In this document: one piece after another, positions 17,429 to 27,105 of the stretch
Layout of the letters: every line of letters starts with the position of its first letter
Position numbering within the stretch: the stretch's first letter is position 1
Position numbers and translations under genes: made by a program
NCBI GenBank assembly: GCA_964460435.1
Contig: CAYWRH010000003.1
Span: forward strand, 1 to 64,000
From: JAAZBV01 sp964460435
GTDB taxonomy: Bacteria > Desulfobacterota > DSM-4660 > Desulfatiglandales > HGW-15
Direction of reading: 5' to 3'
DNA length: 64,000 nucleotides
Notes under the pieces: generated by a model
Told to the model about the DNA's origin: nothing
The model's input: only the letters and a program-made list of their open reading frames with translations
The model's database searches: none

Positions 17429-19057
17429 ATGAGAACATTACCTGAAAAAAGATGCCTGTTTATTTTTGTACTTTTATTGCCTGCCATCTTTTCATTATAT
17501 GGACAAGGTCAAAGGCCTTCTGATAAAGGGCAAATCACCCGGCCTGTTATGACAGAAAACGGCCCAGTAAGGGGTCTGTATGAGGATGGAATAAGTGTCT
17601 TCAAAGGGGTAAGATATGGCGCTCCTCCTGTTGGCAAACTCAGGTTCAGGCCGTCAATAAGGCCATTACCCTGGAAAGAGCCTTTAGATGCATTTAAATT
17701 TGGCAACAGGGCAATACAGGGTAAAGGGTTTGGCGCAGATGCTGCTGATGCGCCTTTAATGGATGAAGACTGCCTGTTTCTTAATGTGTGGACACCTGCG
17801 ACTGATAATAATAAACGGCCTGTAATGGTATGGCTTCATGGCGGAGGTTTTTCATCAGGATCAGGCGCCGAGCAGTTCACTGACGGGAAGAACCTTGCCC
17901 GTAAAGGGGATGTGGTTGTAGTTACGGTTAATCACCGGCTGAATGTATTCGGCTTTTTACAGCTAGGTGATGAATGGGGGCCGGAGTACTCCTCTTCAGG
18001 CCAGGCAGGCATGCTTGATATTGTCTTGAGCCTTGAGTGGGTAAAATCAAATATTAAAAATTTCGGTGGTGACCCTGATAATGTAACAATATTTGGCGAG
18101 AGCGGGGGCGGCAGGAAGGTTGCCATGCTTATGGCAATGGAGCCTGCAAAGGGGCTTTTTCACAAGGCGATTATACAGAGCGGGTCAGGTCTTGATGCCC
18201 CTTCAAAGAGAGAGGCGGTTAATATGGGACAGGAACTCCTTAAAAAGCTCGGCATCAATAAAGGAGATAAAGATGCGCTCATCTCTATCGATGCCCTTAA
18301 AATATTTGATGCCCAGCCAATGGCATCAATATCTGGTTCAAACGCTCCGGGTGAGCTTACTGTGCCAACAACGGGGTTTATACCCTGTGTAGATGGTATT
18401 ACACTTAAACGTAAACCATTTATACCAGATGCCCCGGCAATATCAGCAGATATCCCGCTTATGATTGGGTCGAACAAGGATGAGATGTCCATCTTCCGCA
18501 CGGGTAATCCCAAATATGGCAAATACACGAATGAGGATTTTGAGGCACATGTCCATGAAGTACTGCCCGCAAAGGCGAATGAACTGATCCCTGCTATACG
18601 TGAGGCATTTCCTGATTATTCACCAACAGACCTTATTAATGTTGCTGAATCCCTCAAGGGTTACTGGATCGCTACAGTATTCCAGGCTGAGCGCAAGGCA
18701 GCACAGGCAAAGGCCCCGGTTTATGTATATCTTATGGCATGGGAGACCCGCGCAGATAATGGCAGACTCCGCGCACATCATGCCCTTGATGTACCGCTTG
18801 TGTTCAACAATGTAGAGTCCATGAGAAGCATGGTAGGGGAGGGACCTGAGCCGCAAAAAATGGCTGATATTATGAGCTCCGCATGGATTGCCTTTGCCAG
18901 AACAGGCAATCCGAACACAGAAGGGCTACCTGACTGGCCTAACTATGACACGCAAAACCGCAGTACAATGGTCTTTGACACAATATGCCGTGTAACAAAT
19001 AATCCATATGAGAAGATACGAAAAATACTTATAAAAGATTTACATGGTGAACCCTGA
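17429..19057 (+). CDS. Secreted type B carboxylesterase
   Basis: 542 residues with an N-terminal signal peptide (about 1-26, ending YGQG). The alpha/beta-hydrolase of the carboxylesterase/cholinesterase family is clear: the FKGVRYGAPPVGKLRF start, the oxyanion strand WLHGGGF, and nucleophile Ser225 in GESGGG (usual GESAGG with Ala replaced by Gly). The acid is expected in GSNKDEMSIF and His in AHHALDVPLVF. It hydrolyses carboxylic esters in the periplasm or outside; the true substrate is unknown. Two further type B esterases lie in the arabinose region (32532, 35210). It has no close co-directional partner: 107 bases follow before the next gene. Confidence 0.9.
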   Translation: MRTLPEKRCLFIFVLLLPAIFSLYGQGQRPSDKGQITRPVMTENGPVRGLYEDGISVFKGVRYGAPPVGKLRFRPSIRPLPWKEPLDAFKFGNRAIQGKGFGADAADAPLMDEDCLFLNVWTPATDNNKRPVMVWLHGGGFSSGSGAEQFTDGKNLARKGDVVVVTVNHRLNVFGFLQLGDEWGPEYSSSGQAGMLDIVLSLEWVKSNIKNFGGDPDNVTIFGESGGGRKVAMLMAMEPAKGLFHKAIIQSGSGLDAPSKREAVNMGQELLKKLGINKGDKDALISIDALKIFDAQPMASISGSNAPGELTVPTTGFIPCVDGITLKRKPFIPDAPAISADIPLMIGSNKDEMSIFRTGNPKYGKYTNEDFEAHVHEVLPAKANELIPAIREAFPDYSPTDLINVAESLKGYWIATVFQAERKAAQAKAPVYVYLMAWETRADNGRLRAHHALDVPLVFNNVESMRSMVGEGPEPQKMADIMSSAWIAFARTGNPNTEGLPDWPNYDTQNRSTMVFDTICRVTNNPYEKIRKILIKDLHGEP

Positions 19058-19164
19058 TTATATATTAGAGGAACGCCTGTTCATAATCTTGACATTTAAA
19101 AATCCTCCTGTAAAATTTCGATAGATTAGAATAAATGATTTAATGTCTGAGGTGAATTTTTTGA

Positions 19165-20214
19165 ATGTTAAATAGGTTTTTGATATTTTTAATATTCTTT
19201 GCTTTGATCTTGTTAGTTCACCCCCCATTATATGCAGCCTGGCAGATAGATGCCAGGGATTTTTATGAATGGATGTGTTCAAAGCATGTTTCTCAGGCAT
19301 GCAGCCATCAGGGGAGAAATTCGTATCTGGGAAATTACAGTACAAGGCAGGAATGCGAGGATGCAAGGTATCAATCGTGCGGCGGGGGAGGCGATGCCGC
19401 ATGCATGAACAGGAGTGTGTGTGTTGGCGAAGATGATGAAGATATTACAACATCGGAAGAGGCAGATGCTTTAAGGGAAGAAGAGGAATCTGAAAGGCGT
19501 CAGATGGAGGTTAAAGAGGGTTTTGAAAGGTATCAGTCAAGATCAGATGATTTCAGGAACAAGGTTATAGGAGAAAGATTTTTAAACAGCAATCCTTCAG
19601 GTCTATTTGAGCCTAAACAATCCACAAAGGCTAACCCGATTATAAAAAAGGATGAAAGAGAATCCATAAAGATATCGATTCAAAATGCATATTGTTCTGC
19701 ATTAAGTGCAATAGATGCGGCGAGATCTGAATCATACAAAGATAATTTTTCAGGCCTTGTAACAGGCATGGAAGAGGCGCGGGAAGCTGCTCAAAAGGGT
19801 TTTGACAAACCACCTTCTAATTGCCCTGATTTGGATATCCCTGTTCCTTCTCTCAGGACATCTCCTGAATTTGAAAAGATCAGGGTTACATATGACAGGC
19901 TGGAGAAGATTAACAATGAACTCACAGAAATTATTCCAAAGATCAGAGATGTTATTCAGGCCCAAAAACAGATAGAGGCCAGGGTAAAAGTGAATGAAAA
20001 GAAGATTGATGAGATCAAAAGATTAAAAAAAGAGAACAAAAAAACAGAATCGATTAAATCTGAAGATGAGCTGGATGATCTGCTGAAAGAGGCAGAGGGA
20101 CTCAAAACCGAAGCCAACAGGCAAAGGGAGATTTCAGATCAACTCACAAAACAGGTTGATGGTTATGAGTTGGAATTGAAAGCTGTTTCTTCAAAGATTT
20201 TAAAAGGGATGTAA
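19165..20214 (+). CDS. Exported coiled-coil protein of unknown function
   Basis: 349 residues with a signal peptide (about 1-25, ending YAA). A cysteine-rich stretch follows (CSKHVSQACSHQ, CEDARYQSCGGGGDAACMNRSVC; about 7 Cys in residues 34-88), which suggests disulfides in an oxidising compartment. The rest is highly charged; residues ~225-345 are predicted coiled coil (ERVKVNEKKIDEIKRLKKE-type heptads). No family recognised. It starts a tight four-gene cluster; the next ATG lies one base after its stop. Confidence 0.6.
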   Translation: MLNRFLIFLIFFALILLVHPPLYAAWQIDARDFYEWMCSKHVSQACSHQGRNSYLGNYSTRQECEDARYQSCGGGGDAACMNRSVCVGEDDEDITTSEEADALREEEESERRQMEVKEGFERYQSRSDDFRNKVIGERFLNSNPSGLFEPKQSTKANPIIKKDERESIKISIQNAYCSALSAIDAARSESYKDNFSGLVTGMEEAREAAQKGFDKPPSNCPDLDIPVPSLRTSPEFEKIRVTYDRLEKINNELTEIIPKIRDVIQAQKQIEARVKVNEKKIDEIKRLKKENKKTESIKSEDELDDLLKEAEGLKTEANRQREISDQLTKQVDGYELELKAVSSKILKGM

Positions 20215-20215
20215 C

Positions 20216-21421
20216 ATGAGAGATATCATGAAAATTCATATGTTATCTTTTTTAATGATAATTGCCTGTGCTCACATCAGCCTTGCAGATGAAGGCACTG
20301 TTTACATCAGAAATATTATAAAGGATTCACCCGCAGAAAGGGCTGGCCTTTGTGTCTATGACCAGATAGTGAGTGTTGATGGAACAGCAGTTAAAACTGT
20401 GAGTGAATTTTTGGATATCATGAATAATATCACAAGGGGCAATCACTCTGTTTCTGTCATAAGGGATGGGAAAAAACTGGATTTCGGGTTTACACTAAAG
20501 GCAGATGATATAAAAAACGGTTTTGGTGTGAAAGCCTTAAGTGTAGATCTTGAAAAGGCATCGGAATTTTTTGACCAAGGACTTGAGATCGCAGGCAGGG
20601 CAAAGTCTTCTGAAGAGATACAAAAGGCAATTGATGAGTTTTTACAGGCTGAATATTATGCCCCCTTTTTGCCAGAGGTGCACTATAACCTGGGTTTTCG
20701 CTACCTTGATATTGAGGATTATGAAAATGCAGAAAAACACCTTGAGAGGTATGTAAAGCTCTTTCCCAATGCCCCTGATATTGCAATGGCGCAGGAGGCC
20801 CTTGGCAAGGCCGCTTATATGAGAGACAGGATTGATTATGCCAGAAAAAGGATGCTTGATCCTGACTCCTGGTTATTTAGTGGTGAAGAGCCTGAGAGAG
20901 AGCCTTCAATAGGATTTATACCGGAAAGGATGGTTGCAACAGAGTTTAAATTATCCGATGATGGAAGGATTTATGCAAAAAATCCTGAAATTCTTCAAGC
21001 CTCAGACAGAGGCATAAAAAGGTATGTAAACAGGCAGAAATGGCTTTATGTTGATTTTAAGGGGAGATTTTTTGAATATGCCTATGCCTGGTGCTATGAA
21101 TGCCCAGATGACAATGATCTTGATCCCTCTTTTATTGCCGAAGGTGCAGATAACCTCCTTACACAAAGGTTTATAGAGTTCATTGATGCAATATCTAAAA
21201 AATCCACCGCTTATACCATAAGAAGGGTCGCTGGTGAAATAAAGATCAACGGGGATCGTATTATGATTGTTCAGACACATTATGCCTATACCTGGAACAA
21301 ATGGGACTGGGGATATTACGCCGGCCTTTGGAGACAGTTTATAACCGATAAAAATGCCGGGAAAAGATTTCTGGATGAGAGCAAATATCTCAAATGCAGG
21401 GTAACCCATATTCTAAAATGA
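20216..21421 (+). CDS. Exported PDZ-TPR protein
   Basis: 401 residues; signal peptide about 1-24 (ending SLA). Residues ~27-95 are a PDZ domain (IIKDSPAERAGLCVYDQIVSVDGTAVKTVSEF), which binds C-terminal peptides. Residues ~120-200 look like TPR repeats (VHYNLGFRYLDIEDYENAEKHLERYVKLFPNAPD). The C-terminal half has no recognised family. There is no protease domain, so it is probably a scaffold or assembly factor. It is embedded in the cluster 19165-22944, one base after the upstream stop. Confidence 0.68.
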   Translation: MRDIMKIHMLSFLMIIACAHISLADEGTVYIRNIIKDSPAERAGLCVYDQIVSVDGTAVKTVSEFLDIMNNITRGNHSVSVIRDGKKLDFGFTLKADDIKNGFGVKALSVDLEKASEFFDQGLEIAGRAKSSEEIQKAIDEFLQAEYYAPFLPEVHYNLGFRYLDIEDYENAEKHLERYVKLFPNAPDIAMAQEALGKAAYMRDRIDYARKRMLDPDSWLFSGEEPEREPSIGFIPERMVATEFKLSDDGRIYAKNPEILQASDRGIKRYVNRQKWLYVDFKGRFFEYAYAWCYECPDDNDLDPSFIAEGADNLLTQRFIEFIDAISKKSTAYTIRRVAGEIKINGDRIMIVQTHYAYTWNKWDWGYYAGLWRQFITDKNAGKRFLDESKYLKCRVTHILK

Positions 21422-21437
21422 TAATAAACAACCTGTT

Positions 21438-22565
21438 ATGGGAGTTAAAAAGATGAAATGCCGTTTTTTTATTTTTTTGATAACAGCCTTTTTAATGGCC
21501 GCTGGAAACAGGTATGCTGAAACTAGCAAGGCAAACAATACTGTATTTTTTCAAGGATTTTATTTAAGGGCAAAGGAACAGCTTGATGCTGCTGTTGAAA
21601 AGATAACAAGGCTTGAAGAAGAGATACAAAAAAACAGCGATACAATAAACAGGGCAGAAAAAATCATTAATATTGCAAGCCAGAGGAATGATCATAATGC
21701 CAGGCAGGCTGAAAACACAGCAAGGGAGGCGGTTATTACGGCTACAGGCGCCCTTGAAAAGAATAAAGAGGCATTGAGACAATGGAGACTGAAAAGGATC
21801 AGGGCAGAGAATGCCATCCTCCTTATAAAAAATATGATAAACGATAATACGGGCAATGGACAAAAAATAAGGGGTTTTGTATCGGATCATAATGGCATGG
21901 TAGAAATAGTAGGCGGTAATGGCAACAGGGTTTATCCCGGCGAAGAGCAGGCAGTTATTGTGGGGCAGGGTGATAAAATTATAACACATGATAATGGCTC
22001 CCTAAATATGCAGTTTCTTGATGGCAGGGGAGCAGCAAGGCTTGCTTCAAATACGCAGATCATCATGTCTGAGGATTCACCTGAAAAACAGGAGATATTG
22101 ATAACCAAAGGGAAGATATATGGGGCCGTTGATAAGGCGGAAGAATATTATAATAAGATTAAAAACGGCATCAAAAATTATCATGACGATCTGAAGGCGA
22201 TAGGTGAATATCTTGATGATGAAGATATTAAAAAGCGGGTTAACAGACAGCTTCATATCAGCCTTTTGAATGTTTTGGGCGAGATACATCCTGGAGATGG
22301 CGAATATTACTATGTTGATGAATCAAATAAAATACACCATTACCGCATAACAGCCGTCTGTGCTGTAAGGGGCACAAAATTTACTGTTGAAAACAGAGAA
22401 GACGGAAGCGGCACAATTACAGTACTGGATGGCCTGGTAGAAATAACACCAAAAGGAGAAGAGACCTTAAAGATTGAGGGGGGCTATATGGTCAATTTCA
22501 GGGATAATAAATTTTCTGTGCCCCAGAAAACAGAAAATATAGATAACTGGTGGGAAAATGAGTGA
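21438..22565 (+). CDS. Exported FecR-domain protein
   Basis: 375 residues from 21438 (an ATG six codons in, at the start of the signal peptide, is also possible). After the signal sequence come a coiled coil (residues ~35-130) and a FecR-like domain: VYPGEEQAVIVGQGDKIITHDNGSLNMQFLDG, ARLASNTQIIM, GKIYGAV, then AVRGTKFTVENREDGSGTITVLDGLVEI. Unlike FecR anti-sigma regulators there is no cytoplasmic tail, so this is the stand-alone secreted FecR type often found with surface structures. It overlaps the next gene by eight bases, implying translational coupling. Confidence 0.72.
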   Translation: MGVKKMKCRFFIFLITAFLMAAGNRYAETSKANNTVFFQGFYLRAKEQLDAAVEKITRLEEEIQKNSDTINRAEKIINIASQRNDHNARQAENTAREAVITATGALEKNKEALRQWRLKRIRAENAILLIKNMINDNTGNGQKIRGFVSDHNGMVEIVGGNGNRVYPGEEQAVIVGQGDKIITHDNGSLNMQFLDGRGAARLASNTQIIMSEDSPEKQEILITKGKIYGAVDKAEEYYNKIKNGIKNYHDDLKAIGEYLDDEDIKKRVNRQLHISLLNVLGEIHPGDGEYYYVDESNKIHHYRITAVCAVRGTKFTVENREDGSGTITVLDGLVEITPKGEETLKIEGGYMVNFRDNKFSVPQKTENIDNWWENE

Positions 22566-22944
22566 AAAAAAGGCAATAGTAAAAACATCGCCTTTGTCAG
22601 CGGTGGCTACACTTGTTTTTTGTGTCTTGATGCTGATATTTGGTTTGGTTTTTTTAATAGAGGTGCTTCCTGATGAACCCTTTGCCCTATTTTTTAAGGC
22701 ACTTTGGCTGCTTTTTTGTATAGGCGGCATCATCTATTCTCTTATTGTCCTTGGTTCATATTCAGGGCCGGATAAAAATAAGATCCCGCTATCGGCCACC
22801 GATGTGATAGAGATAAAGGATGAAGGAAAGGCTATTGATTTTGATGATAGACTGAGAAAACTCGAATCACTAAAAAATGATCACCTTATCACTGAAGAGG
22901 AATACAGACAAAAGCGCGAAGAGATTCTAAAGGACAAATGGTAA
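22558..22944 (+). CDS. Two-helix membrane protein with SHOCT-like tail
   Basis: 128 residues. Two membrane helices (about residues 12-35 and 43-65) precede a polar linker and a C-terminal helical hairpin, RLRKLESLKNDHLITEEEYRQKREEIL, matching the short SHOCT module (oligomerisation or nucleic-acid-linked; often found at termini of membrane proteins). It overlaps the FecR gene by eight bases and closes the four-gene cluster; a bidirectional terminator follows. It may anchor the exported proteins of the cluster, which is inference only. Confidence 0.65.
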   Translation: MSEKKAIVKTSPLSAVATLVFCVLMLIFGLVFLIEVLPDEPFALFFKALWLLFCIGGIIYSLIVLGSYSGPDKNKIPLSATDVIEIKDEGKAIDFDDRLRKLESLKNDHLITEEEYRQKREEILKDKW

Positions 22945-23041
22945 CAATTAAGTAAACAGATCGAATGGCCGCCCATTTAAAATTCCAGCAAAAGTTACGC
23001 TGGGCATGATATTGGCTGCAAATTCAAGGCTTAAAAGCCAT

Positions 23042-23083
23042 AAAAAAATGCGAAGGCCTATCACTGCCCTTCGCATTTTTTTC
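23042..23083. terminator. Bidirectional terminator between the exported cluster and araA
   Basis: AAAAAAATGCGAAGG and CCTTCGCATTTTTTT form an inverted repeat with an 11-base loop. A runs on one side and T runs on the other serve both the rightward cluster and the leftward araBA operon. Confidence 0.88.
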
Positions 23084-23099
23084 TTAACAGGATTAAAGG

Positions 23100-24617
23100 C
23101 TATACCCCTCCTGAAAATGCCTTCAGGGTGTAATAGAGATCATTCCACTTGAGCTCCTTTTTAAAAGAGCTGATATCTGTTTTGTCATCTATTAACACCA
23201 TCTCTATGCCGCACATTTCACAGAAATCTGTCAGCATCTCGGTTGTTACCTGTTTGCTGTACCCGGTATGGTGGGCGCCGCCGCCCAGTATCCATGCATG
23301 GGAGGCTGTTTCAAGATTTGGTTTTGGCTTCCATAGAACGCGCGCCACAGGGAGCTTTGGAAGCCTCTCTTTGATGTTTACTGTGTAGACCTCATTCACC
23401 AAAAGCCTGAAGCGGTTTCCCATGTCAATGAGTGATGCGTTAACAGAATCCCCTTCCGGCACATTAAATACCAGCCTTACAGGGTCTTCCTTGCCACCGA
23501 TACCAAGCGGATGTATCTCCAGCTTAACCTTTTCACAACCTGATATGGATGGGCAGACCTCAAGCATGTGGGCTCCAAGTACCATTGGATTAGCAGGGTC
23601 CAGGTGATAAGTGTAATCCTCCATAAATGAGGTGCCGCCCGAGAGCCCTTTACCCATAACCTTCATGGCACGCACCAGAAGCGCTGTCTTCCAGTCCCCC
23701 TCTGCGCCAAACCCATACCCCTTTTCCATAAGCCTCTGGCATGCAAAACCTGGAAGCTGTTTCATGCCCTCAAGGTCTTCAAAGGTGGTGGTAAAGGCGC
23801 TGAAATTTCCGTCCACCAGAAAGTCCTCAATACCAGCCTCCAACCGGGCAGCCTCCTTGAGGCTATCATGCCGTTTGCCTCCGGGAAGCAGTTCCTTGTC
23901 AACAGCATAGATCTCTTTGTATTCTTTGATCAATGCGTCAATCCGGTCTGCTTTCACCGCCCTGATCCTTGCCACCAGGTCTCCCACTCCGTAACCATAC
24001 ACATCAAAACCAAAGGCGATCTGGGCAGCAACCTTGTCGCCTTCTGTGACAGCAACATCCCTCATGTTATCCCCGAAGCGGGCCACCTTTGCGCCCCTTA
24101 TATCCCTGAGCGCCGCTGCAGCGCGTATCCATGAGCTGATCTTCTGCTGAACATTTTCATCTTTCCAGTAGCCTGAGACCACCTTGCGGGCTATCTTCAT
24201 CCTTGTGTTGATGTATCCGTGCTCCCTGTCGCCGTGGGCAGACTGGTTGAGGTTCATGAAATCCATGTCTATCTCGCCCCAGGGTATATCCCTGTTGTAC
24301 TGGGTGTGCAGGTGAAGGATCGGTTTATCTAACACCTTAAGCCCGTTGATCCACATCTTTGATGGTGAAAAGGTGTGCATCCAGAGGATTACGCCGGCGC
24401 AATGGTCATCTGCGCTTGCCCTGGTACAGAAATCCGTGATCTCCTGCGGTGTGGTCAGAATGCCCTTATACTGGATCTCAGCGGGTATCTGATCCTGCCT
24501 GTTCAGGTACCCGGCAATCTCTTCTGTATGTGACCGCACCTGTTTCAGGGTCTCATCCCCGTAAAGGTGCTGGCTCCCTGCAACCATCCATATAGAGATA
24601 TTCTCGTATGCTTTCAT
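23100..24617 (-). CDS. araA: L-arabinose isomerase
   Basis: 505 residues, standard length. It interconverts L-arabinose and L-ribulose with Mn2+. Metal and catalytic residues fall in the expected motifs: Glu in GFGAEGDWK, Glu in MEDYTYHLDP, His in LGAHMLE and His in GGAHHTGYS near the C-terminus. It is the last gene of the leftward araB-HAD-araA run, with 37 bases to the HAD gene, and a terminator follows. Confidence 0.97.
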   Translation of the reverse strand: MKAYENISIWMVAGSQHLYGDETLKQVRSHTEEIAGYLNRQDQIPAEIQYKGILTTPQEITDFCTRASADDHCAGVILWMHTFSPSKMWINGLKVLDKPILHLHTQYNRDIPWGEIDMDFMNLNQSAHGDREHGYINTRMKIARKVVSGYWKDENVQQKISSWIRAAAALRDIRGAKVARFGDNMRDVAVTEGDKVAAQIAFGFDVYGYGVGDLVARIRAVKADRIDALIKEYKEIYAVDKELLPGGKRHDSLKEAARLEAGIEDFLVDGNFSAFTTTFEDLEGMKQLPGFACQRLMEKGYGFGAEGDWKTALLVRAMKVMGKGLSGGTSFMEDYTYHLDPANPMVLGAHMLEVCPSISGCEKVKLEIHPLGIGGKEDPVRLVFNVPEGDSVNASLIDMGNRFRLLVNEVYTVNIKERLPKLPVARVLWKPKPNLETASHAWILGGGAHHTGYSKQVTTEMLTDFCEMCGIEMVLIDDKTDISSFKKELKWNDLYYTLKAFSGGV

Positions 24618-24654
24618 ATCCTTTTCCTTTCCTTATATTAGTTATTATCAGTCA

Positions 24655-25329
24655 TCAAAACGCCTTATGCTCATGAACAAGTGTCTCGAGATGTGCCAGA
24701 GAGAGCTCATCAAGGTTATTAACAACAAGGTCTGCATTATTTAGGTGATCGTGGGTGGATAGTACACCCACGCAGGCCATACCGGCCAGGCGCGCTGCTT
24801 CAAGCCCAGCAGGCGCATCCTCAATCACTATGCAGTTAGCTGGCAAGACGCCAAGTTTCAGTGAGGCGGTTAAACACCCCTCCGGATGGGGCTTACCCTG
24901 GCTTACATCCTCAGCGCATATAAGAGCAGCAAATGTATCAGAGAGATTGAGCGCTTCCAGTATTGCAGTTATGTTCATGCGCGGCGCTGATGAGACGATT
25001 GCCTGGGGCCAGCCGCCTGTTTTCGCATCATCCAATAGCTGCCCTGCGCCAGGCAGGAGCATAACCCCCTCTCTTTTCAGCGCCTCCCTGAATGCATGTT
25101 CTTTTGCATCACCGATCCTAACCACCTCAGCATCCGAAAGCCCTGCCCCTAAAAGGCTGCGTAATATCGCATCATTCCGCTGGCCAAAGGTTTTAAGGAA
25201 TGTTTCCCATGTGAGATCATATTTTTCTTTTGACAGCACCTCTTTCCATGCGAGCCAGTGCGCCTCGCGGGTATCTGCCATAGTGCCGTCCATATCCCAT
25301 ATAATGGCAAAGGTGTTATTTCCCTTCAT
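24655..25329 (-). CDS. HAD-superfamily sugar-phosphate phosphatase or phosphoglucomutase-like protein
   Basis: 224 residues, class of subfamily I cap HADs. Motif I is DMDGTMAD (nucleophile Asp), motif II SSAPR, motif III Lys in GKPHPE and motif IV VIEDAPAGLEAA. The layout matches beta-phosphoglucomutase/sugar phosphatases (YniC, GPP types). Sitting between araB and araA it may remove misphosphorylated pentose or hexose phosphates during arabinose use; the exact substrate cannot be told from sequence. Confidence 0.85.
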   Translation of the reverse strand: MKGNNTFAIIWDMDGTMADTREAHWLAWKEVLSKEKYDLTWETFLKTFGQRNDAILRSLLGAGLSDAEVVRIGDAKEHAFREALKREGVMLLPGAGQLLDDAKTGGWPQAIVSSAPRMNITAILEALNLSDTFAALICAEDVSQGKPHPEGCLTASLKLGVLPANCIVIEDAPAGLEAARLAGMACVGVLSTHDHLNNADLVVNNLDELSLAHLETLVHEHKAF

Positions 25330-25371
25330 GCCTATTCCCCTTTTTGAATAAGAGAGGTTTAAAGCCTGTTG

Positions 25372-26967
25372 CTACAAGCAGGTTACAGCAGCCTCTTCTA
25401 TGGCAAGCCCCCTGTGATAGCGTTCAAAGAATTTATTAAACCCCTTTACATCCTCCGGGTCAGGTTTTACAGCCTTCTGGATGCTGTCACAAAAGACATT
25501 TGCAAGGAATTCAGGCAGGGTAACCTTTTTATCCTTTCGAACCATAAAGGCTGCAAGCAGTGCCATGCCCCATGCCCCCCCCTCTCCGGCGGTCTTCAGG
25601 GTGGAAACCGGTGTCCCTGTGGCCGCTGCCATGATCTTTTGACCAACCTCCGGGGATTTGAAAAAACCGCCATGCCCTCTTATCTCATCAACCTTTGCGC
25701 CCTCTTCGTTAAAAAGCACATTAAGACCTGTCCGCAAGGCACACAAGGAGGTGAACAGATGGGTGCGCATAAAATTGGCCAGGTTGAATCGTGCTTCAGG
25801 TGAACGGACAAACAGGGGGCGGCCTTCAGTGAACCCGGTAATGTGTTCACCTGAAACATATCCGTAACTCATTAGCCCTCCGCAGTCAGGGTCGCCCTTC
25901 AGCGCCTGAGCAAGCAGGGTATCATAAAGAAGAGTCCTGGATACCCCTTTGCCCAGGCTTTCAAGCGCCTCGCCAAATAGATTTATCCAGCCATCATAAT
26001 CGGTGCTGCAGTTATTTGAGTGGGCCATGCCCACAAGGTGCCCGTCAGGGGTGGTGACAAGGTCTACCTCATGGTGTACCTTTGTTAGCTCCTTTTCCAG
26101 GACAATCATTGCAAATACGGATGTGCCTGCTGATACATTGCCTGTCCTTTTTGCAACACTGTTGGTGGCTGCCATGCCGGTTCCCGCATCACCCTCAGGA
26201 GGCGCAACAGGAACACCAGGTTTAAGCATCCCTGAAGGGTCAAGCAGAAGGGCGCCCTCTTCTGTGAGCAGGCCGCCATTCTCCCCCGCGCACAGCACCT
26301 CAGGCAGGATTTCCCTGACCCGCCATCTGAACCCTTTTTCCTTTATATGGTTATCAAACAGGGCGCACATATCCATATTAAAATCCTTTGTTTCAAGATC
26401 AATGGGAAACATCCCTGAGGCATCGCCGATGCCTATTACCTTTTTCCCGGTGAGTCTAAAGTGGATGTAGCCTGCCAGGGTAGTCATAAAGGCGATATCC
26501 CTAACGTGCGCCTCATTATTGAGAACTGCCTGGTAAAGGTGCGCAATGCTCCAGCGCTGGGGAATGGGATAATTAAAAAGATTGGTCAGCTCCTCTGATG
26601 CAGCCCCTGTTATATTGTTGCGCCATGTCCGAAAGGGGGTGAGCTGATTGCCGTTACGGTCAAAAACCATATAGCCATGCATCATGGCGCTGAAACCAAG
26701 CGCCCGGATGTGGCTTAAATGGACACCGTATTTATCCCGGACATTTTGTGCAAGGTCTCTATAACAGCTCCTGAGACCTTCCCATATTCTCTCCAGTGGA
26801 TAGGTCCATATGCCATTTACCAGGGAGTTCTCCCAGTCAAATCCCCCCGCGGCCAGAGGGTTGTGATCTTCACCGATCAGCACAGCCTTGATCCGGGTAG
26901 AGCCAAATTCAATGCCCAGTACAACATCTCCGCCTTTAATCATGGACAGGGTTTTGTCTGTTTCCAT
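25372..26967 (-). CDS. araB: FGGY-family ribulokinase (AraB-type, non-enterobacterial)
   Basis: 531 residues from the ATG at 26967 (the longer frame to 27033 would begin within the promoter). The start VVLGIEFGSTRIKAVLIGED is the FGGY phosphate loop. SAMMHGYMVFDRNG and the second-half nucleotide site with GNVSAGTSVFAM, GHGGFFKSPEVGQ and GEGGAWGMALLA follow. It resembles the FGGY kinase that accompanies araA and araD in clostridial and Bacteroides-type arabinose loci rather than E. coli AraB. It phosphorylates L-ribulose for AraD. Its promoter abuts an 18-bp palindrome (26987-27004). Confidence 0.88.
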   Translation of the reverse strand: METDKTLSMIKGGDVVLGIEFGSTRIKAVLIGEDHNPLAAGGFDWENSLVNGIWTYPLERIWEGLRSCYRDLAQNVRDKYGVHLSHIRALGFSAMMHGYMVFDRNGNQLTPFRTWRNNITGAASEELTNLFNYPIPQRWSIAHLYQAVLNNEAHVRDIAFMTTLAGYIHFRLTGKKVIGIGDASGMFPIDLETKDFNMDMCALFDNHIKEKGFRWRVREILPEVLCAGENGGLLTEEGALLLDPSGMLKPGVPVAPPEGDAGTGMAATNSVAKRTGNVSAGTSVFAMIVLEKELTKVHHEVDLVTTPDGHLVGMAHSNNCSTDYDGWINLFGEALESLGKGVSRTLLYDTLLAQALKGDPDCGGLMSYGYVSGEHITGFTEGRPLFVRSPEARFNLANFMRTHLFTSLCALRTGLNVLFNEEGAKVDEIRGHGGFFKSPEVGQKIMAAATGTPVSTLKTAGEGGAWGMALLAAFMVRKDKKVTLPEFLANVFCDSIQKAVKPDPEDVKGFNKFFERYHRGLAIEEAAVTCL

Positions 26968-26986
26968 TTTATATCCTGTTATTTTT

Positions 26987-27004
26987 TGCGTTATCGATAA
27001 CGCA
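26987..27004. promoter_or_regulatory. LacI-type operator 1 (araB side)
   Basis: Perfect 18-bp palindrome TGCGTTATCGATAACGCA with the central CG typical of LacI-family operators. It begins on the base after the leftward -10 box, so a bound repressor would block initiation at araB. Confidence 0.85.
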
Positions 27005-27033
27005 ATATTATTAGAGGGCCCTGTTTTTGTCAA
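27005..27033 (-). promoter_or_regulatory. araB promoter
   Basis: Reading leftward: TTGACA (27033-27028), 17-base spacer, TAATAT (27010-27005), directly followed by operator 1. Confidence 0.75.
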
Positions 27034-27076
27034 TTATATCTTTTAGATAGAGTAAATACCCTTCCGCTTAAAATCA

Positions 27077-27105
27077 TTGACACGAAAAATGAGAGATAAT
27101 ATAGT
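27077..27105 (+). promoter_or_regulatory. Promoter of the LacI-type regulator and araD-GH51 operon
   Basis: TTGACA (27077-27082), 17-base spacer, TATAGT (27100-27105). The -10 box shares its last base with operator 2, mirroring the araB promoter. Confidence 0.75.
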
